In this document: piece after piece, positions 24,107 to 32,562 of the stretch | Layout: every line of letters starts with the position of its first letter | Position numbering within the stretch: the first letter of the stretch is position 1 | NCBI GenBank assembly: GCA_016192105.1 | Contig: JACPUV010000018.1 | Span: 1-49,268, forward strand | Direction: 5' to 3' | Length of the DNA: 49,268 bases | From: Sphingobacteriales bacterium | GTDB lineage: Bacteria; Bacteroidota; Bacteroidia; Chitinophagales; Chitinophagaceae | Notes under the pieces: generated by a model | Told to the model about the DNA's origin: nothing | The model's database searches: none | Seen by the model: the letters and a program-made list of their open reading frames with translations, nothing else | Program-made: the position numbers and the translations under genes

Positions 24107-25396
24107 ATGAGGCATGTCCTACTATATTGTTTGTTTTTCTTTTTTCTTACCCCTCTCCTTGTTGCGCAAACAGTGGTCTCCATGAAAATTGAGGGCAGCA
24201 TTAACCCGTTAACGGCCAGCTTTATTCATGACGGTATGCGGAGAGCCAAGGATCAAAAAGCCGAATGCCTGCTGATACATCTCAATACACCGGGTGGTTT
24301 GCTGAAATCAACGCGTGGCATTGTCAGCGAAATTCTCAGCTCCCCTGTTCCGGTGATCGTATATGTTTCTCCCGCCGGGTCACAGTCCGGTTCCGCAGGT
24401 GTATTTATCACCCTGGCGGCGCATATTGCAGCAATGGCGCCCGGTACCAATATCGGGGCGGCCCACCCTGTTTTGCTGCAGGGACAGATGGACAGCATTA
24501 TGACGGAGAAAGTAACCAATGATGCAGCAGCCTTTATCCGTTCCATTGCGGAGAAAAGAAACCGGAATACAGAATGGGCAGAAAACGCCGTGCGCAGGAG
24601 TTTTGCCTATACAGAGACGGAAGCGCTCCGGGATTCGGCTATTGATCTCATTGCGGTCAATGACCAGGACCTGCTGAACCAGTTAGACGGGAAGACCATT
24701 ACGCTCGTCAACGGCACAACAACCCTGCATACGAAATCAGCTCAGGTTGAAGTGTACAGGATGAATGGCTTTCAGCAATTCCTGCATATCATCAGTGATC
24801 CGGATATTGCCTACCTGCTCCTGTTGCTGGGTGTCTTTGGTATCCTCTTTGAATTTTTTAATCCCGGAGCCATTGTACCGGGAGTGGTAGGGGGCATCAG
24901 CCTCATCCTCGCGTATTATGCCATGCATACCCTGCCAATCAATTTTGCCGGGCTGGCCCTGATCTTATTTGCCCTGTTACTTTTTATACTGGAAATAAAG
25001 ATCATCAGTCATGGAATGCTGGCCATCGGGGGAATTGTTTCCCTGCTACTGGGATCCCTGATGCTGATCAAACCCGGCGCTGCCCCTGAGTTCGTGCAAA
25101 TTTCAAGGCCGCTGATCATAGCCGCAACCGCGGTTGTTTCCGCTTTGTTTTTATTCATTATCAGGGCAGGGATCCGGGCGCAACGAAGGAAACTGGTTAC
25201 CGGTCCCGGCACACTGACTGGCGATACCGGTGAAGTAACGGAGCCCCTCACACCTGCCGGCACTGTTAAACTGCATGGGGAGCTATGGAATGCCGAATCC
25301 ATTGCCGGGAACATCCCGGTGGGGGAGAAAGTGCGGATTATTGAAATGAAGAAACTGACTTTATATGTTGAACCAATTAATCATGCTAAAACTTAA
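24107..25396 (+). CDS. NfeD family membrane protein with ClpP-class serine protease domain
   Basis: 429 aa. A signal peptide or first TM covers residues 1-20. The ClpP-like protease domain (about 22-210) has LNTPGGLL at 59-66, nucleophile Ser96 in GSQSGSAGVF and the candidate general base Lys135 in MTEKVTND, the Ser/Lys dyad of full-length NfeD (NfeD1b). Four hydrophobic segments follow (about 228-340), and the C-terminal OB-like NfeD domain spans about 355-425 (GDTGEVTEPLTPAGTVKL). Its stop is three bases before the slipin gene, the usual nfeD-slipin pair. In archaea the protease cleaves the C-terminus of stomatin; the same relation is inferred here, in membrane quality control. Confidence 0.95.
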   Translation: MRHVLLYCLFFFFLTPLLVAQTVVSMKIEGSINPLTASFIHDGMRRAKDQKAECLLIHLNTPGGLLKSTRGIVSEILSSPVPVIVYVSPAGSQSGSAGVFITLAAHIAAMAPGTNIGAAHPVLLQGQMDSIMTEKVTNDAAAFIRSIAEKRNRNTEWAENAVRRSFAYTETEALRDSAIDLIAVNDQDLLNQLDGKTITLVNGTTTLHTKSAQVEVYRMNGFQQFLHIISDPDIAYLLLLLGVFGILFEFFNPGAIVPGVVGGISLILAYYAMHTLPINFAGLALILFALLLFILEIKIISHGMLAIGGIVSLLLGSLMLIKPGAAPEFVQISRPLIIAATAVVSALFLFIIRAGIRAQRRKLVTGPGTLTGDTGEVTEPLTPAGTVKLHGELWNAESIAGNIPVGEKVRIIEMKKLTLYVEPINHAKT

Positions 25397-25399
25397 TTT

Positions 25400-26182
25400 A
25401 TGGAACAGTATCCTTATCTGATAGCGGGAATTTTATTTTTTGTTATTATTATCCTTGGCAGCGCCATTCGTATTTTACGGGAATATGAACGGGGTGTTAT
25501 TTTCAGGCTGGGGCGCCTGATCGGGAATGACGGGGTAAAGGGGCCGGGACTCATTTTGCTGATCCCCTTTATTGACAGGATGGTAAAAGTAAGCCTGCGG
25601 ACCGTGGTGCTGGATGTGCCGCCGCAGGATGTGATTACCCAGGACAATGTGTCCATTAAAGTGAATGCCGTGGTCTATTTCCGGGTGATGGAGCCCCAGA
25701 AGGCCGTGGTACAGGTGGAAAATTTCCTGGCGGCCACTTCGCAGATCTCACAAACCACCTTGCGGAGTGTATTGGGACAATCGGAACTGGATGACCTGTT
25801 GTCACAACGGGATAAGATCAACCACAAACTGCAACAGATCATTGATACCAATACAGAACCCTGGGGCGTAAAAGTATCAAACGTGGAAGTGAAGCAGATT
25901 GACCTGCCGCAGGAAATGCAAAGGGCCATGGCCAAGCAGGCGGAGGCTGAGCGGGAACGCCGGAGTAAAGTGATCGCTGCCGAAGGTGAATTCCAGGCAT
26001 CACAGCGGTTATCAGATGCCGCCAGGATATTGAGCGAGCAGCCCAGCGCCCTGACCCTGCGTTACCTGCAGACCCTGCGGGAGATTGCCACCGAAAATAA
26101 TTCCACGACAATATTCCCGGTACCGATTGATCTGCTGAAACCCTTCCTGAACAGCGGGGGAAAAAAGCTGGAGGCGCAATGA
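25400..26182 (+). CDS. Slipin (stomatin/prohibitin SPFH family)
   Basis: 260 aa. One N-terminal membrane hairpin (about 5-25) is followed by the SPFH domain ([44 protein letters not shown]) and a C-terminal coiled coil rich in Q/A/E ([20 protein letters not shown]). Length and order are typical of bacterial slipins. It is expected to oligomerise under the inner membrane and organise lipid microdomains. It forms an operon with the NfeD protease gene just upstream (gap 3 bases). Confidence 0.96.
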   Translation: MEQYPYLIAGILFFVIIILGSAIRILREYERGVIFRLGRLIGNDGVKGPGLILLIPFIDRMVKVSLRTVVLDVPPQDVITQDNVSIKVNAVVYFRVMEPQKAVVQVENFLAATSQISQTTLRSVLGQSELDDLLSQRDKINHKLQQIIDTNTEPWGVKVSNVEVKQIDLPQEMQRAMAKQAEAERERRSKVIAAEGEFQASQRLSDAARILSEQPSALTLRYLQTLREIATENNSTTIFPVPIDLLKPFLNSGGKKLEAQ

Positions 26183-26227
26183 GGGGACAGGAGAAAGGAT
26201 CAGTCCTGAACTCAATGTTTCCAGGCT

Positions 26228-26581
26228 TCACTTTACAAATTGACTGAACCCATACTTTTCTGATTTGCTGTTGAAGGTATCAATGACCGCTTCTTCCAGG
26301 CTGATATCAAGCAGGGAAGCGAGGAGGTCGAGGTAGATGGCAATGCCACCGATCTCTTCTTTCAGCATTTCCTTCGTGATGTCTTTGGCGGTATAACTGC
26401 TGCCGCCATCCACTCCTCCCCGTTCCACCCGCTGCATTTTCTTGATCATATTGCACAACTCCCCCACTTCACCAGCCAGGGCCGTGGTCCAGTAAGTGAG
26501 CGGCTGGTTATCGTAACAGTTGAAACCTTCTGTGGCCCTTTGCACGTTGAGCGGGCGGAAAGAAGCGAGGTCTAATTTCAT
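26228..26581 (-). CDS. MazG-like nucleotide pyrophosphohydrolase
   Basis: 117 aa from the ATG at 26581. Upstream in-frame codons exist but encode proline/cysteine-rich sequence unlike the family, so the shorter form is preferred. The all-alpha NTP-PPase signature is present: ALAGEVGELCNMIKK (Ex2E, about 34-48) and KEEIGGIAIYLDLLA (Ex2-3D, about 72-86), the Mg-binding acidic residues. It probably removes pyrophosphate from non-canonical or damaged NTPs. The gene converges on the slipin gene and stands alone; no link to the membrane pair is evident. Confidence 0.88.
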   Translation of the reverse strand: MKLDLASFRPLNVQRATEGFNCYDNQPLTYWTTALAGEVGELCNMIKKMQRVERGGVDGGSSYTAKDITKEMLKEEIGGIAIYLDLLASLLDISLEEAVIDTFNSKSEKYGFSQFVK

Positions 26582-26650
26582 TGTACCTGGGTTTAGATGA
26601 GTTCCGGGAATACTACAAATATAAACAGCCGGTTCCTGCAAAGGGGGCAT

Positions 26651-26680
26651 AAAAAATCTCCCGGTCCATGGACCGGGAGA
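26651..26680 (-). terminator. Rho-independent terminator of the outer-membrane protein gene at 26704
   Basis: The palindrome TCTCCCGGTC-CATG-GACCGGGAGA occupies 26657-26680, with six A residues just before it on the plus strand. Read on the minus strand this is a perfect 10-bp GC-rich stem followed by a T run, 23 bases past the stop codon of 26704-27384. It is the clearest intrinsic terminator in the window. Confidence 0.9.
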
Positions 26681-26703
26681 CAGCCCTGAACAAGAATGCT
26701 TCT

Positions 26704-27384
26704 TCAGAACCGGAAACCGATTCCGGCTGTGGCATTCACTACAGCTATTTTCTGGTAACCCTTATCTGATTCATCTGTCCAGATATCAAACATATTGAAT
26801 ACCGGCTTCATATACTGGTACTCGCCGTTGACAAAGAAAAAGAATTGCTTCCCGGCATCAAGCTTCAGGTCCAGGCCACCCTGGACAACCGGTGAGATAC
26901 CCCAGTCCGCTTTTACCGCCTCTTCATTATCATAATAAAAAGCCGGCATCCGGACATTGGCAATGCCGCCCATTATATGGACGCCTGCGCTTACGTTTTT
27001 AACAGGTGCAAAATTCAGGGTGGGCCCCAGGGCAATACCGTACATTCTCCAGTTATCCATGGTCATCGTAACGGTTTGGGTCCCCTCGCCAAAATCGAAA
27101 TTTAATACCAGGTCACGGGTATTGTACTGGCTGTAAAAGACGGTCCCCCCGATCCCCGCACTGTTTTTAAACCGGTATTCATAATTCATACCGACTGTTA
27201 TACCGGTCCTGGCATATCCCGCTTCATCCGTGGAAGGCATGCTGCTTGAAAAAACACCCATTGGGAAGGAGGGCCCTGCATGAAGGGACAGCAGGGAGTT
27301 CCTGTTAAATGCTTTTCTGCTTCCCTGGGCCGGCAATGCCCCGCTGACCAGCAGGACAAGTATCAATACAAGCATCTTTTTCAT
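26704..27384 (-). CDS. Outer-membrane beta-barrel protein
   Basis: 226 aa. Signal peptide 1-19 (ending LPAQ). Alternating strand pattern includes SLHAGPSFPMGVF, GITVGMNYEYRFKN, GIALGPTLNF and SAGVHIMGG, and the protein ends in ATAGIGFRF, a typical C-terminal barrel strand with terminal F. The layout matches the protein at 22792, so the two are probably distant paralogues on either side of the NfeD-slipin-MazG block. It stands alone with its own strong terminator. Function unknown; OMP_b-brl-like family by pattern. Confidence 0.8.
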   Translation of the reverse strand: MKKMLVLILVLLVSGALPAQGSRKAFNRNSLLSLHAGPSFPMGVFSSSMPSTDEAGYARTGITVGMNYEYRFKNSAGIGGTVFYSQYNTRDLVLNFDFGEGTQTVTMTMDNWRMYGIALGPTLNFAPVKNVSAGVHIMGGIANVRMPAFYYDNEEAVKADWGISPVVQGGLDLKLDAGKQFFFFVNGEYQYMKPVFNMFDIWTDESDKGYQKIAVVNATAGIGFRF

Positions 27385-27574
27385 ACCATTGATTTAGTGG
27401 TGATCTTTTTCACGGTTACCATGCCCCGGGAAATCTAACAACCCCCTGGCAGGGAGAACAATGAGGAGATTGTGGCTGACCCTTGATACTGGTCATAGGA
27501 ACCGGCTTATTAGGGAGGGTATATTTATAGTTTATATTTCCTCCATTAGCCTCCCCGCTGGTCATAAGTAGGCT

Positions 27575-27830
27575 ACGAGCTTTGAGCCTCGAGCTACGAG
27601 CTACGAGCGGCGAGCAGCGAGCCACGAGCTATGAGTTACGAGCTGCGAGGCGAATAGTGAGGTATCCCGCTTTAGGTCTCGCAACTCGTCGCTCACTCCT
27701 CGCAGCTTTTTGAAAGACATTAGCTATGAGCTTTGAGGCACGAGTTACGAGCTGCGAGATGAATAGTGAGGTATCCCGCTTTAGGTCTCGCAACTCGTCG
27801 CTCACTCCTCGCAGCTTCTCGCAGCTTTTC
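27575..27830. repeat. Two direct copies of a palindromic dispersed repeat plus GAGCTACGA-type short repeats
   Basis: Nearly identical ~80-bp units lie at 27633-27712 and 27743-27829, 110 bp apart. Each starts with GAGTTACGAGCTGCGAG and ends with CTCACTCCTCGCAGCTT. The ends pair: AGCTGCGAG with CTCGCAGCT (9 bp) and AGTGAG with CTCACT, giving a hairpin with the loop GGTATCCCGCTTTAGGTCTC. Before the first unit the sequence is a run of GAGC(T/G)ACGAG-like words. A third, inverted partial copy lies at 49086-49132. No gene is encoded; nothing else is seen between 27385 and 27956. Confidence 0.85.
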
Positions 27831-27956
27831 GAAATCCGGGAGCTACGGGGTATTCTTCACCTGCGCTCGGGAAAAGTTTGCCGCAGCTGCCGTTGGGGGA
27901 ATAATCATTGCAGAAGCCGCCTCAAATCGGTAACTTAACTGTCTAAATAACCAGCC

Positions 27957-28475
27957 ATGGTCTTCATCTATATACTTCTTGGACTGATCATCTTCGTGCT
28001 GGCGTCGGCTGCCTTCCTGCCCAAAGCCTATCATGTGGAGAAAACCATTTTTATCAAATGCCCGGTTGAATATGTTATGCAGCGGATCGCGGATTTGAAT
28101 TTCTACAGCCAGTGGAATCCCTGGCAAAAATCTGATCCGGCGGCTAAAACGAATATTACAGGTGCGGCCGCCAGTCCCGGTCATAAATATACCTGGCAGG
28201 GAAAGAAAGTAGGGACTGGCAGTCTGACCCTGCTCAGTATGGACCAGAAACATATTCATTTCGACCTGGAATTTTTAAAACCCTGGAAGAGTAAGGCGAA
28301 GGACAACTGGCTGTTTGAACCCTGGGGGGATGGCAATGAAGCAAAAGTGACCTGGCAAAACAGCGGCGACCTTCCTTATCCGATTGCCCGGCTGATGGGA
28401 CCGATGATCAACAAAAGCCTGAACCAGCAGTTTGCGAAGGGGCTGGAGAATTTGAAGAAGCTCTGTGAGGGATAG
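27957..28475 (+). CDS. SRPBCC (polyketide cyclase-like) family protein
   Basis: 172 aa. A hydrophobic N-terminal segment (about 2-20) anchors or exports it. It is followed by a START/SRPBCC ligand-binding domain: VEKTIFIKCPVEYVMQRIAD, the W-x-x-W of FYSQWNPWQKSDP, and a strand ending VTWQNSGDLPY before the long C-terminal helix (MINKSLNQQFAKGLENLKKL). Proteins of this layout are common in Bacteroidota. The ligand is unknown. It stands alone between a repeat region and a convergent operon. Confidence 0.85.
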   Translation: MVFIYILLGLIIFVLASAAFLPKAYHVEKTIFIKCPVEYVMQRIADLNFYSQWNPWQKSDPAAKTNITGAAASPGHKYTWQGKKVGTGSLTLLSMDQKHIHFDLEFLKPWKSKAKDNWLFEPWGDGNEAKVTWQNSGDLPYPIARLMGPMINKSLNQQFAKGLENLKKLCEG

Positions 28476-28595
28476 GGAATGGAGCTTTCGGAGCGTGTTT
28501 AAGTTCAGGTAGAAAATGCGGATTCTTTAGGAGCAGGCGCATTCGGTAGTCTATCATCGTAAGCCATCAGTTGTAATTACAGCCCCTTTGCTAAC

Positions 28596-29717
28596 CTATG
28601 TGTAGGCGTTGTAATCCCTTTGTGCTTTGTGTGGAGAATTGATGGGGCTTGTCCCGGCCTCCTGGTTAAATCCCTTTCTGCATATTTTCATATAGGTGAA
28701 ATAGCTCTTCAGCATCTGCATACCATCCCTGAAACTCATCCATCCTGCTTCCTTCATTTTTTTATTTTTCATGCTCACGACCCATAGCAGTCTCCAATAC
28801 CGGATTATTTCTTTCCAGGCAAAGAACAGGGAATGCCGGGGGTCATATATATGGGTGGGCTCACTGCCGGCGCCGTTGAGTTCAATAATGCTGAACGCTT
28901 TTCCGGCTTCTAATTCTTCCCAGCTCCTGTACCGGATATCCAGCCGGCCAAAGTAAAAGCCGTGGATCTGGTTGCAGATCTTATTAAAACTGGCATTGAG
29001 TTCCGGGGTAATCAAATGACTGTCGTCCAGGAATAAAGCACCCCGGGCATGATTGCCATAGGGCACCAGCAGTTCTGTTTTTCCGGCGGGAAGTACCTGG
29101 TGGATTGCCTGGCCCAGTTGTTTTTCCAGTGCGGGAAGCTGGAGAAGAAACCGGTCATTGGACAGGAGCAGGGAGCGGATGGACTGTTTACCATCTCCGG
29201 TTACCCGGAGAAATTCTTTCCGGACAATACCGGTGATCCTTCCTTCTTTCTCACCGGGGATTCTGACCCAGAAGAGCCCGGTTTCATTCGGGAGATCAAT
29301 AAAGGGCTGAACCAGGAACGGAACCGGGTAGCGGCTTACGACAGCCTCCAGTTGCGCGGCTGTATTCACTTTTATCACGCCCATCCCCTTTCCCCCGATA
29401 TCCGGTTTTACAACGAGCGGAAAACAGAATTTGTTTTCCTCCAGTCCGGCCTCAATCCGGTTGAAACAGGTTCCCGGTTCAAACAGGAGGGATGGCGGTC
29501 TGAAAGCGGCCGGTACCAGGGGATCAATGCTGAATTTGCTTTCCATCATCAGCCCGGCATGCTGTATGCCCGGATTCGATGCCGCGGTAAAGAAAAAGCT
29601 TCGGGCCCTCAGGCAATACCAGAGATATACAGGAAATACAGGACCATATACCAGGCTGGTTGGCCAGTATTCCCAGTTCAGCAGTCTTATATGGAATCTT
29701 TTCAGGAAACGCAGCAT
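28596..29717 (-). CDS. ATP-grasp fold protein (D-Ala-D-Ala ligase-like)
   Basis: 373 aa. ATP-binding motifs: VVKPDIGGKGMGVIKV (about 97-112, the Gly-rich loop with its Lys), FLVQPFID (about 129-136), and a metal-binding IELNGAGSEPTHIYD (about 288-302), which keeps the N of the ATP-grasp Mg site. It lacks the usual N-terminal ligase domain and instead starts with a hydrophobic, membrane-like stretch (SLVYGPVFPVYLWYCL, about 22-37). Reaction unknown: carboxylate-amine or carboxylate-thiol ligation of a small acid is the family chemistry. Last gene of the tight minus-strand run; its ATG lies 3 bases past the stop of the membrane protein gene. Confidence 0.8.
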   Translation of the reverse strand: MLRFLKRFHIRLLNWEYWPTSLVYGPVFPVYLWYCLRARSFFFTAASNPGIQHAGLMMESKFSIDPLVPAAFRPPSLLFEPGTCFNRIEAGLEENKFCFPLVVKPDIGGKGMGVIKVNTAAQLEAVVSRYPVPFLVQPFIDLPNETGLFWVRIPGEKEGRITGIVRKEFLRVTGDGKQSIRSLLLSNDRFLLQLPALEKQLGQAIHQVLPAGKTELLVPYGNHARGALFLDDSHLITPELNASFNKICNQIHGFYFGRLDIRYRSWEELEAGKAFSIIELNGAGSEPTHIYDPRHSLFFAWKEIIRYWRLLWVVSMKNKKMKEAGWMSFRDGMQMLKSYFTYMKICRKGFNQEAGTSPINSPHKAQRDYNAYT

Positions 29718-29720
29718 GAT

Positions 29721-30305
29721 TTAATTGATTACCCAGTTTTCTTTTTCCAGCAGGACGGAAAGAATCGTTGCCACCGCCAGTCCCGCTGCGATCAGTTGAT
29801 GATAGAGGGAATGCCGGATTTTTTTGACAGCCATAAACAGCATAACGAAGAAAAAAACACCCTGCGGCAGCTGCTGTACAGGGGATTGCTGCAGCAGGGC
29901 CAGGTTAAACAATACCGACAGGAGAATACTGCAGGCCATCACCAGGAATATGACCGGGAACTGGCTCATGTAATATTCTTTCATATCCTTACTTTCTTCG
30001 CGTTCATTCGAGGGCAGGAGGAGTTTCGCAATTACAAAAAGAGAGACCGGGTAAAGCAGTACAAAAACCATTTCGGTAAAGGTCCAGGCCATTTTATTTT
30101 TTAACTGGTAGGTGATAAACCAGTCCTGTATATGAAGAAAAAGAATAAAGATCACCCAGGTGCCCTGGGGCCAGTAAAACCGTACCTGCCGGCGGTTGTA
30201 CAGCAGGTCCGTAAAAGCGGACAGCAAATGCGTGATCCCCAGTCCCAGTATAATGGATACCAGGATCGTACTGTATTCAAAAGCGCTGATGGAGTTAACC
30301 GGCAT
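29721..30305 (-). CDS. Multi-pass membrane protein of unknown function
   Basis: 194 aa with about six hydrophobic segments (for example SIILGLGITHLLSAF near 16-30, WVIFILFLHIQDWF near 50-63, MVFVLLYPVSLFVIAKLL near 80-97). No catalytic motif or signal peptide is apparent. Its start overlaps the NRDE gene by 11 bases and its end is 3 bases from the ATP-grasp gene, so translation is likely coupled. A partner role for the membrane-associated ATP-grasp protein is a guess from linkage only. Confidence 0.75.
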   Translation of the reverse strand: MPVNSISAFEYSTILVSIILGLGITHLLSAFTDLLYNRRQVRFYWPQGTWVIFILFLHIQDWFITYQLKNKMAWTFTEMVFVLLYPVSLFVIAKLLLPSNEREESKDMKEYYMSQFPVIFLVMACSILLSVLFNLALLQQSPVQQLPQGVFFFVMLFMAVKKIRHSLYHQLIAAGLAVATILSVLLEKENWVIN

Positions 30306-31062
30306 GATCGGGCGGGGTTGAAGGGAAATACAGGTTATTCAGATCCGGAATAAAATGCTCCAGGGGCAACACTTTTGTTTGCCGGTTCCCGCTGCGAAGG
30401 TCCTGGTAACTCAGCAGGCCCTGCTGACCCGGGCCCAGCTCTATAAAAGAATAGCTCAGGGTTTTCAGCCTGGCTCCCCTGTTTATGATAAAGCCGTTTT
30501 CGGGATCGGTTACCGAGCTGAAAAAAGAGAAGATGGATTCCCGGCTGATACCGGGTTGGGTATTCATCCAGTTCTCAAACAGTTCCTGGCGGTAATTTTT
30601 TGCGGCGGGACTGTAGAGCGTGGCCGATGACCAGATACGTGCGCTGCCGGTATCGAAATGGGTCCGGTGTTTGTTTTCACCGTCCCAGACCAGTTGAAAC
30701 AGGTTTTGCTCACTCCAGACCACCAGGGTATAGGGTTCTACACCCTGCATATCCATCAGGGACCACTCCACTACCGGGTAAACGGATTTAAGCAGGGCCG
30801 TGACGATCAGGCCGCGGCTTTTTTTGTATGCCGTTTCTTTCCTGTGATTTTCAAAAGCACCGTTCAGCAGGATGACCACGTTTCCGTAATTATTGATACC
30901 GGCCCAGGTACCCCCGGCCCTCCGGTCAAGGGGAGCAATGAAACTCCAGTTCTCACCGCTCAGGAGGGCAGGACCGGCGGTAGCAGGACGTTCGGGGTTT
31001 TCATCCCTTAATGAGGTAAAAATGACCGAATCCTTTTGTGGAATAAAGAGAACCGTACACAT
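30295..31062 (-). CDS. NRDE/TANGO2 family protein
   Basis: 255 aa. It starts MCTVLF with Cys2, as expected for an Ntn-hydrolase-like fold, followed by the family motif LRDENPERP (NRDE variant, about 18-26), WAGINNYGNVVILLNGAF (about 53-70) and a typical C-terminal half with LVVWSEQNLFQLVWDG. Eukaryotic TANGO2 homologues are linked to lipid or heme metabolism; the bacterial function is not known. It overlaps the following membrane protein gene and lies 10 bases after the DinB-like gene. Confidence 0.88.
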   Translation of the reverse strand: MCTVLFIPQKDSVIFTSLRDENPERPATAGPALLSGENWSFIAPLDRRAGGTWAGINNYGNVVILLNGAFENHRKETAYKKSRGLIVTALLKSVYPVVEWSLMDMQGVEPYTLVVWSEQNLFQLVWDGENKHRTHFDTGSARIWSSATLYSPAAKNYRQELFENWMNTQPGISRESIFSFFSSVTDPENGFIINRGARLKTLSYSFIELGPGQQGLLSYQDLRSGNRQTKVLPLEHFIPDLNNLYFPSTPPDHAG

Positions 31063-31072
31063 ATACCCGTAG

Positions 31073-31609
31073 TTAAGCCATTATTTTATTTGCAGTAACC
31101 CTCTCCGGCCCCGCATTGTTTCCGGCCGATTGCTTATACAGGAGGGTGGAATAAGCAACTCCGAATTCGTTGCTGACGAGGTCCAGGTTCATTTCGACCA
31201 GGGCCACTTTGATCAATGCCAGGTGGTGAATCGTATGTTCAATGGTATAGACCAGCTCCCGGTTATAGGTGGTCGTTATTTCCCGGTAGGTACCCTCCGG
31301 CTGTGCCGCTACCTGTAAGGACAGCATTTTATCCGGCATTGCCACCGTGGTTACCAGTTCGTCTATCGCCTGCAGGGACGCTTCCCGGCTGGTTTCCAGC
31401 AGGAGATTCCGGCTCCTTCGTATATAATCCACGCAGCCCGGGTCATAGCCCTTCAGCACGCATTGCAGGATTTCGATGATATGACGGCTATGCCCCCCGA
31501 CCGTGGATTGACCCAGGTGCTGCACAGGGCGGATGTATTGTTCATCCGATAACTGCAGCAGCAACTGCCTCAGGCAGTCCAGTTGTTTTACCAGTTGTAA
31601 AGCGATCAT
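31073..31609 (-). CDS. DinB-like (YfiT superfamily) four-helix protein
   Basis: 178 aa from the ATG at 31609. An upstream extension in the same frame runs into the DoxX gene and has no family-like sequence. Four long helices and metal-ligand histidines are visible: GGHSRHIIEIL (about 38-48) and YTIEHTIHHLALIKVAL (about 121-137), matching the three-His site of DinB-like thiol S-transferases. Probable cytoplasmic metal-dependent thiol transferase or related enzyme; the substrate is unknown. It lies between the DoxX and NRDE genes with short gaps. Confidence 0.85.
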   Translation of the reverse strand: MIALQLVKQLDCLRQLLLQLSDEQYIRPVQHLGQSTVGGHSRHIIEILQCVLKGYDPGCVDYIRRSRNLLLETSREASLQAIDELVTTVAMPDKMLSLQVAAQPEGTYREITTTYNRELVYTIEHTIHHLALIKVALVEMNLDLVSNEFGVAYSTLLYKQSAGNNAGPERVTANKIMA

Positions 31610-31625
31610 GTAAAATATTTTCGGT

Positions 31626-32027
31626 TTATTTATTTGCGGCGATGGACTGGTACATCTTCTGTCCCTGTGCCCGGTAGATCCATAAAAGAACTGCGCAACA
31701 GATCCAGACAATAATTGCGAGGATAAAAAGCTGGCCACCATCACCTGCGGAATCAACCCCGATAATCGTCAGGTGGGAGAATATAGCCCCGCTCATCAGC
31801 CCGATACCCGTCAGTGCGCCGGCAAAAACTGTGGGGGGAAGAAGGAGGAGGATTCCGGCAATCAGTTCAAATACGCCGGTACCGATACGGCCCCAGGGTT
31901 CTACACCCAGTTTAGTAAACAGGGCTACCGATTCCGGGTGGGCGGTGAACTTAAAATAAAGGATCTGCAGCAGGATCAGGGCGGCTGCGATGCGGAGTAC
32001 AAGCGGGATGATCTTTTTTATGTTCAT
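31626..32027 (-). CDS. DoxX-like membrane protein
   Basis: 133 aa, four transmembrane helices (IIPLVLRIAAALILLQILYF; GTGVFELIAGILLLLP; AGALTGIGLMSGAIFSHLTI; LFILAIIVWICCAVLLW). The pattern K(F/Y)TAHPESVALF..LG and ELIAGILLL is typical of DoxX/DoxD-related proteins, often linked to redox or sulfur metabolism. It is flanked closely by YHS (23 bases) and DinB-like (16 bases) genes, a combination suggestive of a redox or metal stress operon. Confidence 0.88.
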   Translation of the reverse strand: MNIKKIIPLVLRIAAALILLQILYFKFTAHPESVALFTKLGVEPWGRIGTGVFELIAGILLLLPPTVFAGALTGIGLMSGAIFSHLTIIGVDSAGDGGQLFILAIIVWICCAVLLWIYRAQGQKMYQSIAANK

Positions 32028-32050
32028 ACAGGTTGGTTTTGCCGGGAATA

Positions 32051-32512
32051 TTATTGAAATAATTTTTGCCAGTTCTGGTCAGCAAAGGTTTTCAGGTTGG
32101 ATTCGTCCCTGTTCCATTTATTCAGGGTATTATTGGTCCAGGAATGATAAAACAGGTAAAGTTTTCCGTTTACTATTTTAAATGTGGCGGGATCAATTTC
32201 CACTTTCTCACCCGAAGCGCCCATGGCATAAGCGCACCAGCCACCGTATTGCGGTTCATATTTCCGGAAATCTTTCAGGAACAGCTCTTTGTTTTCAGCA
32301 GTCGAGAAATAATAAGTAACCCCTTCCGCATAAGCAGCCAACTCCTTGCGGCCTTTTACCGCTTTGTTCGCTGTGAAATAGGCCACCGGGTCATAGCCCT
32401 GTATGGCAAGCCCTTTTTCGAGGTTAAAATGGGTGCTGCGTAAACCGGTTTGCCCCAGCAGTTGACCAGCCGGGATAACCAGCAGGAATAAAAGACTGTG
32501 ATACCATTTCAT
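32051..32512 (-). CDS. Exported YHS domain protein
   Basis: 153 aa from the ATG at 32512. Signal peptide 1-20 (ending LLGQ). The YHS domain follows: GLAIQGYDPVAYFTANKAVK (about 35-54), YYFSTAENKELFLKDFRKYEPQYGGWCAYAM (two stretches, about 68-97). YHS domains often bind metal ions, and exported family members occur beside DoxX proteins. It is probably the first structural gene of the operon downstream of the AraC regulator (50-base gap). Confidence 0.9.
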   Translation of the reverse strand: MKWYHSLLFLLVIPAGQLLGQTGLRSTHFNLEKGLAIQGYDPVAYFTANKAVKGRKELAAYAEGVTYYFSTAENKELFLKDFRKYEPQYGGWCAYAMGASGEKVEIDPATFKIVNGKLYLFYHSWTNNTLNKWNRDESNLKTFADQNWQKLFQ

Positions 32513-32562
32513 GCTGACGGGATTTATTGCTGCAAAAATGCGGGCTTGCCGCAAAGCGCTCC

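Noticed and set aside
29049..30104. 351-codon plus-strand ORF opposite the ATP-grasp and membrane protein genes
   Set aside because: It spans two real minus-strand genes and shows no domain; long antisense ORFs are common in this GC content.
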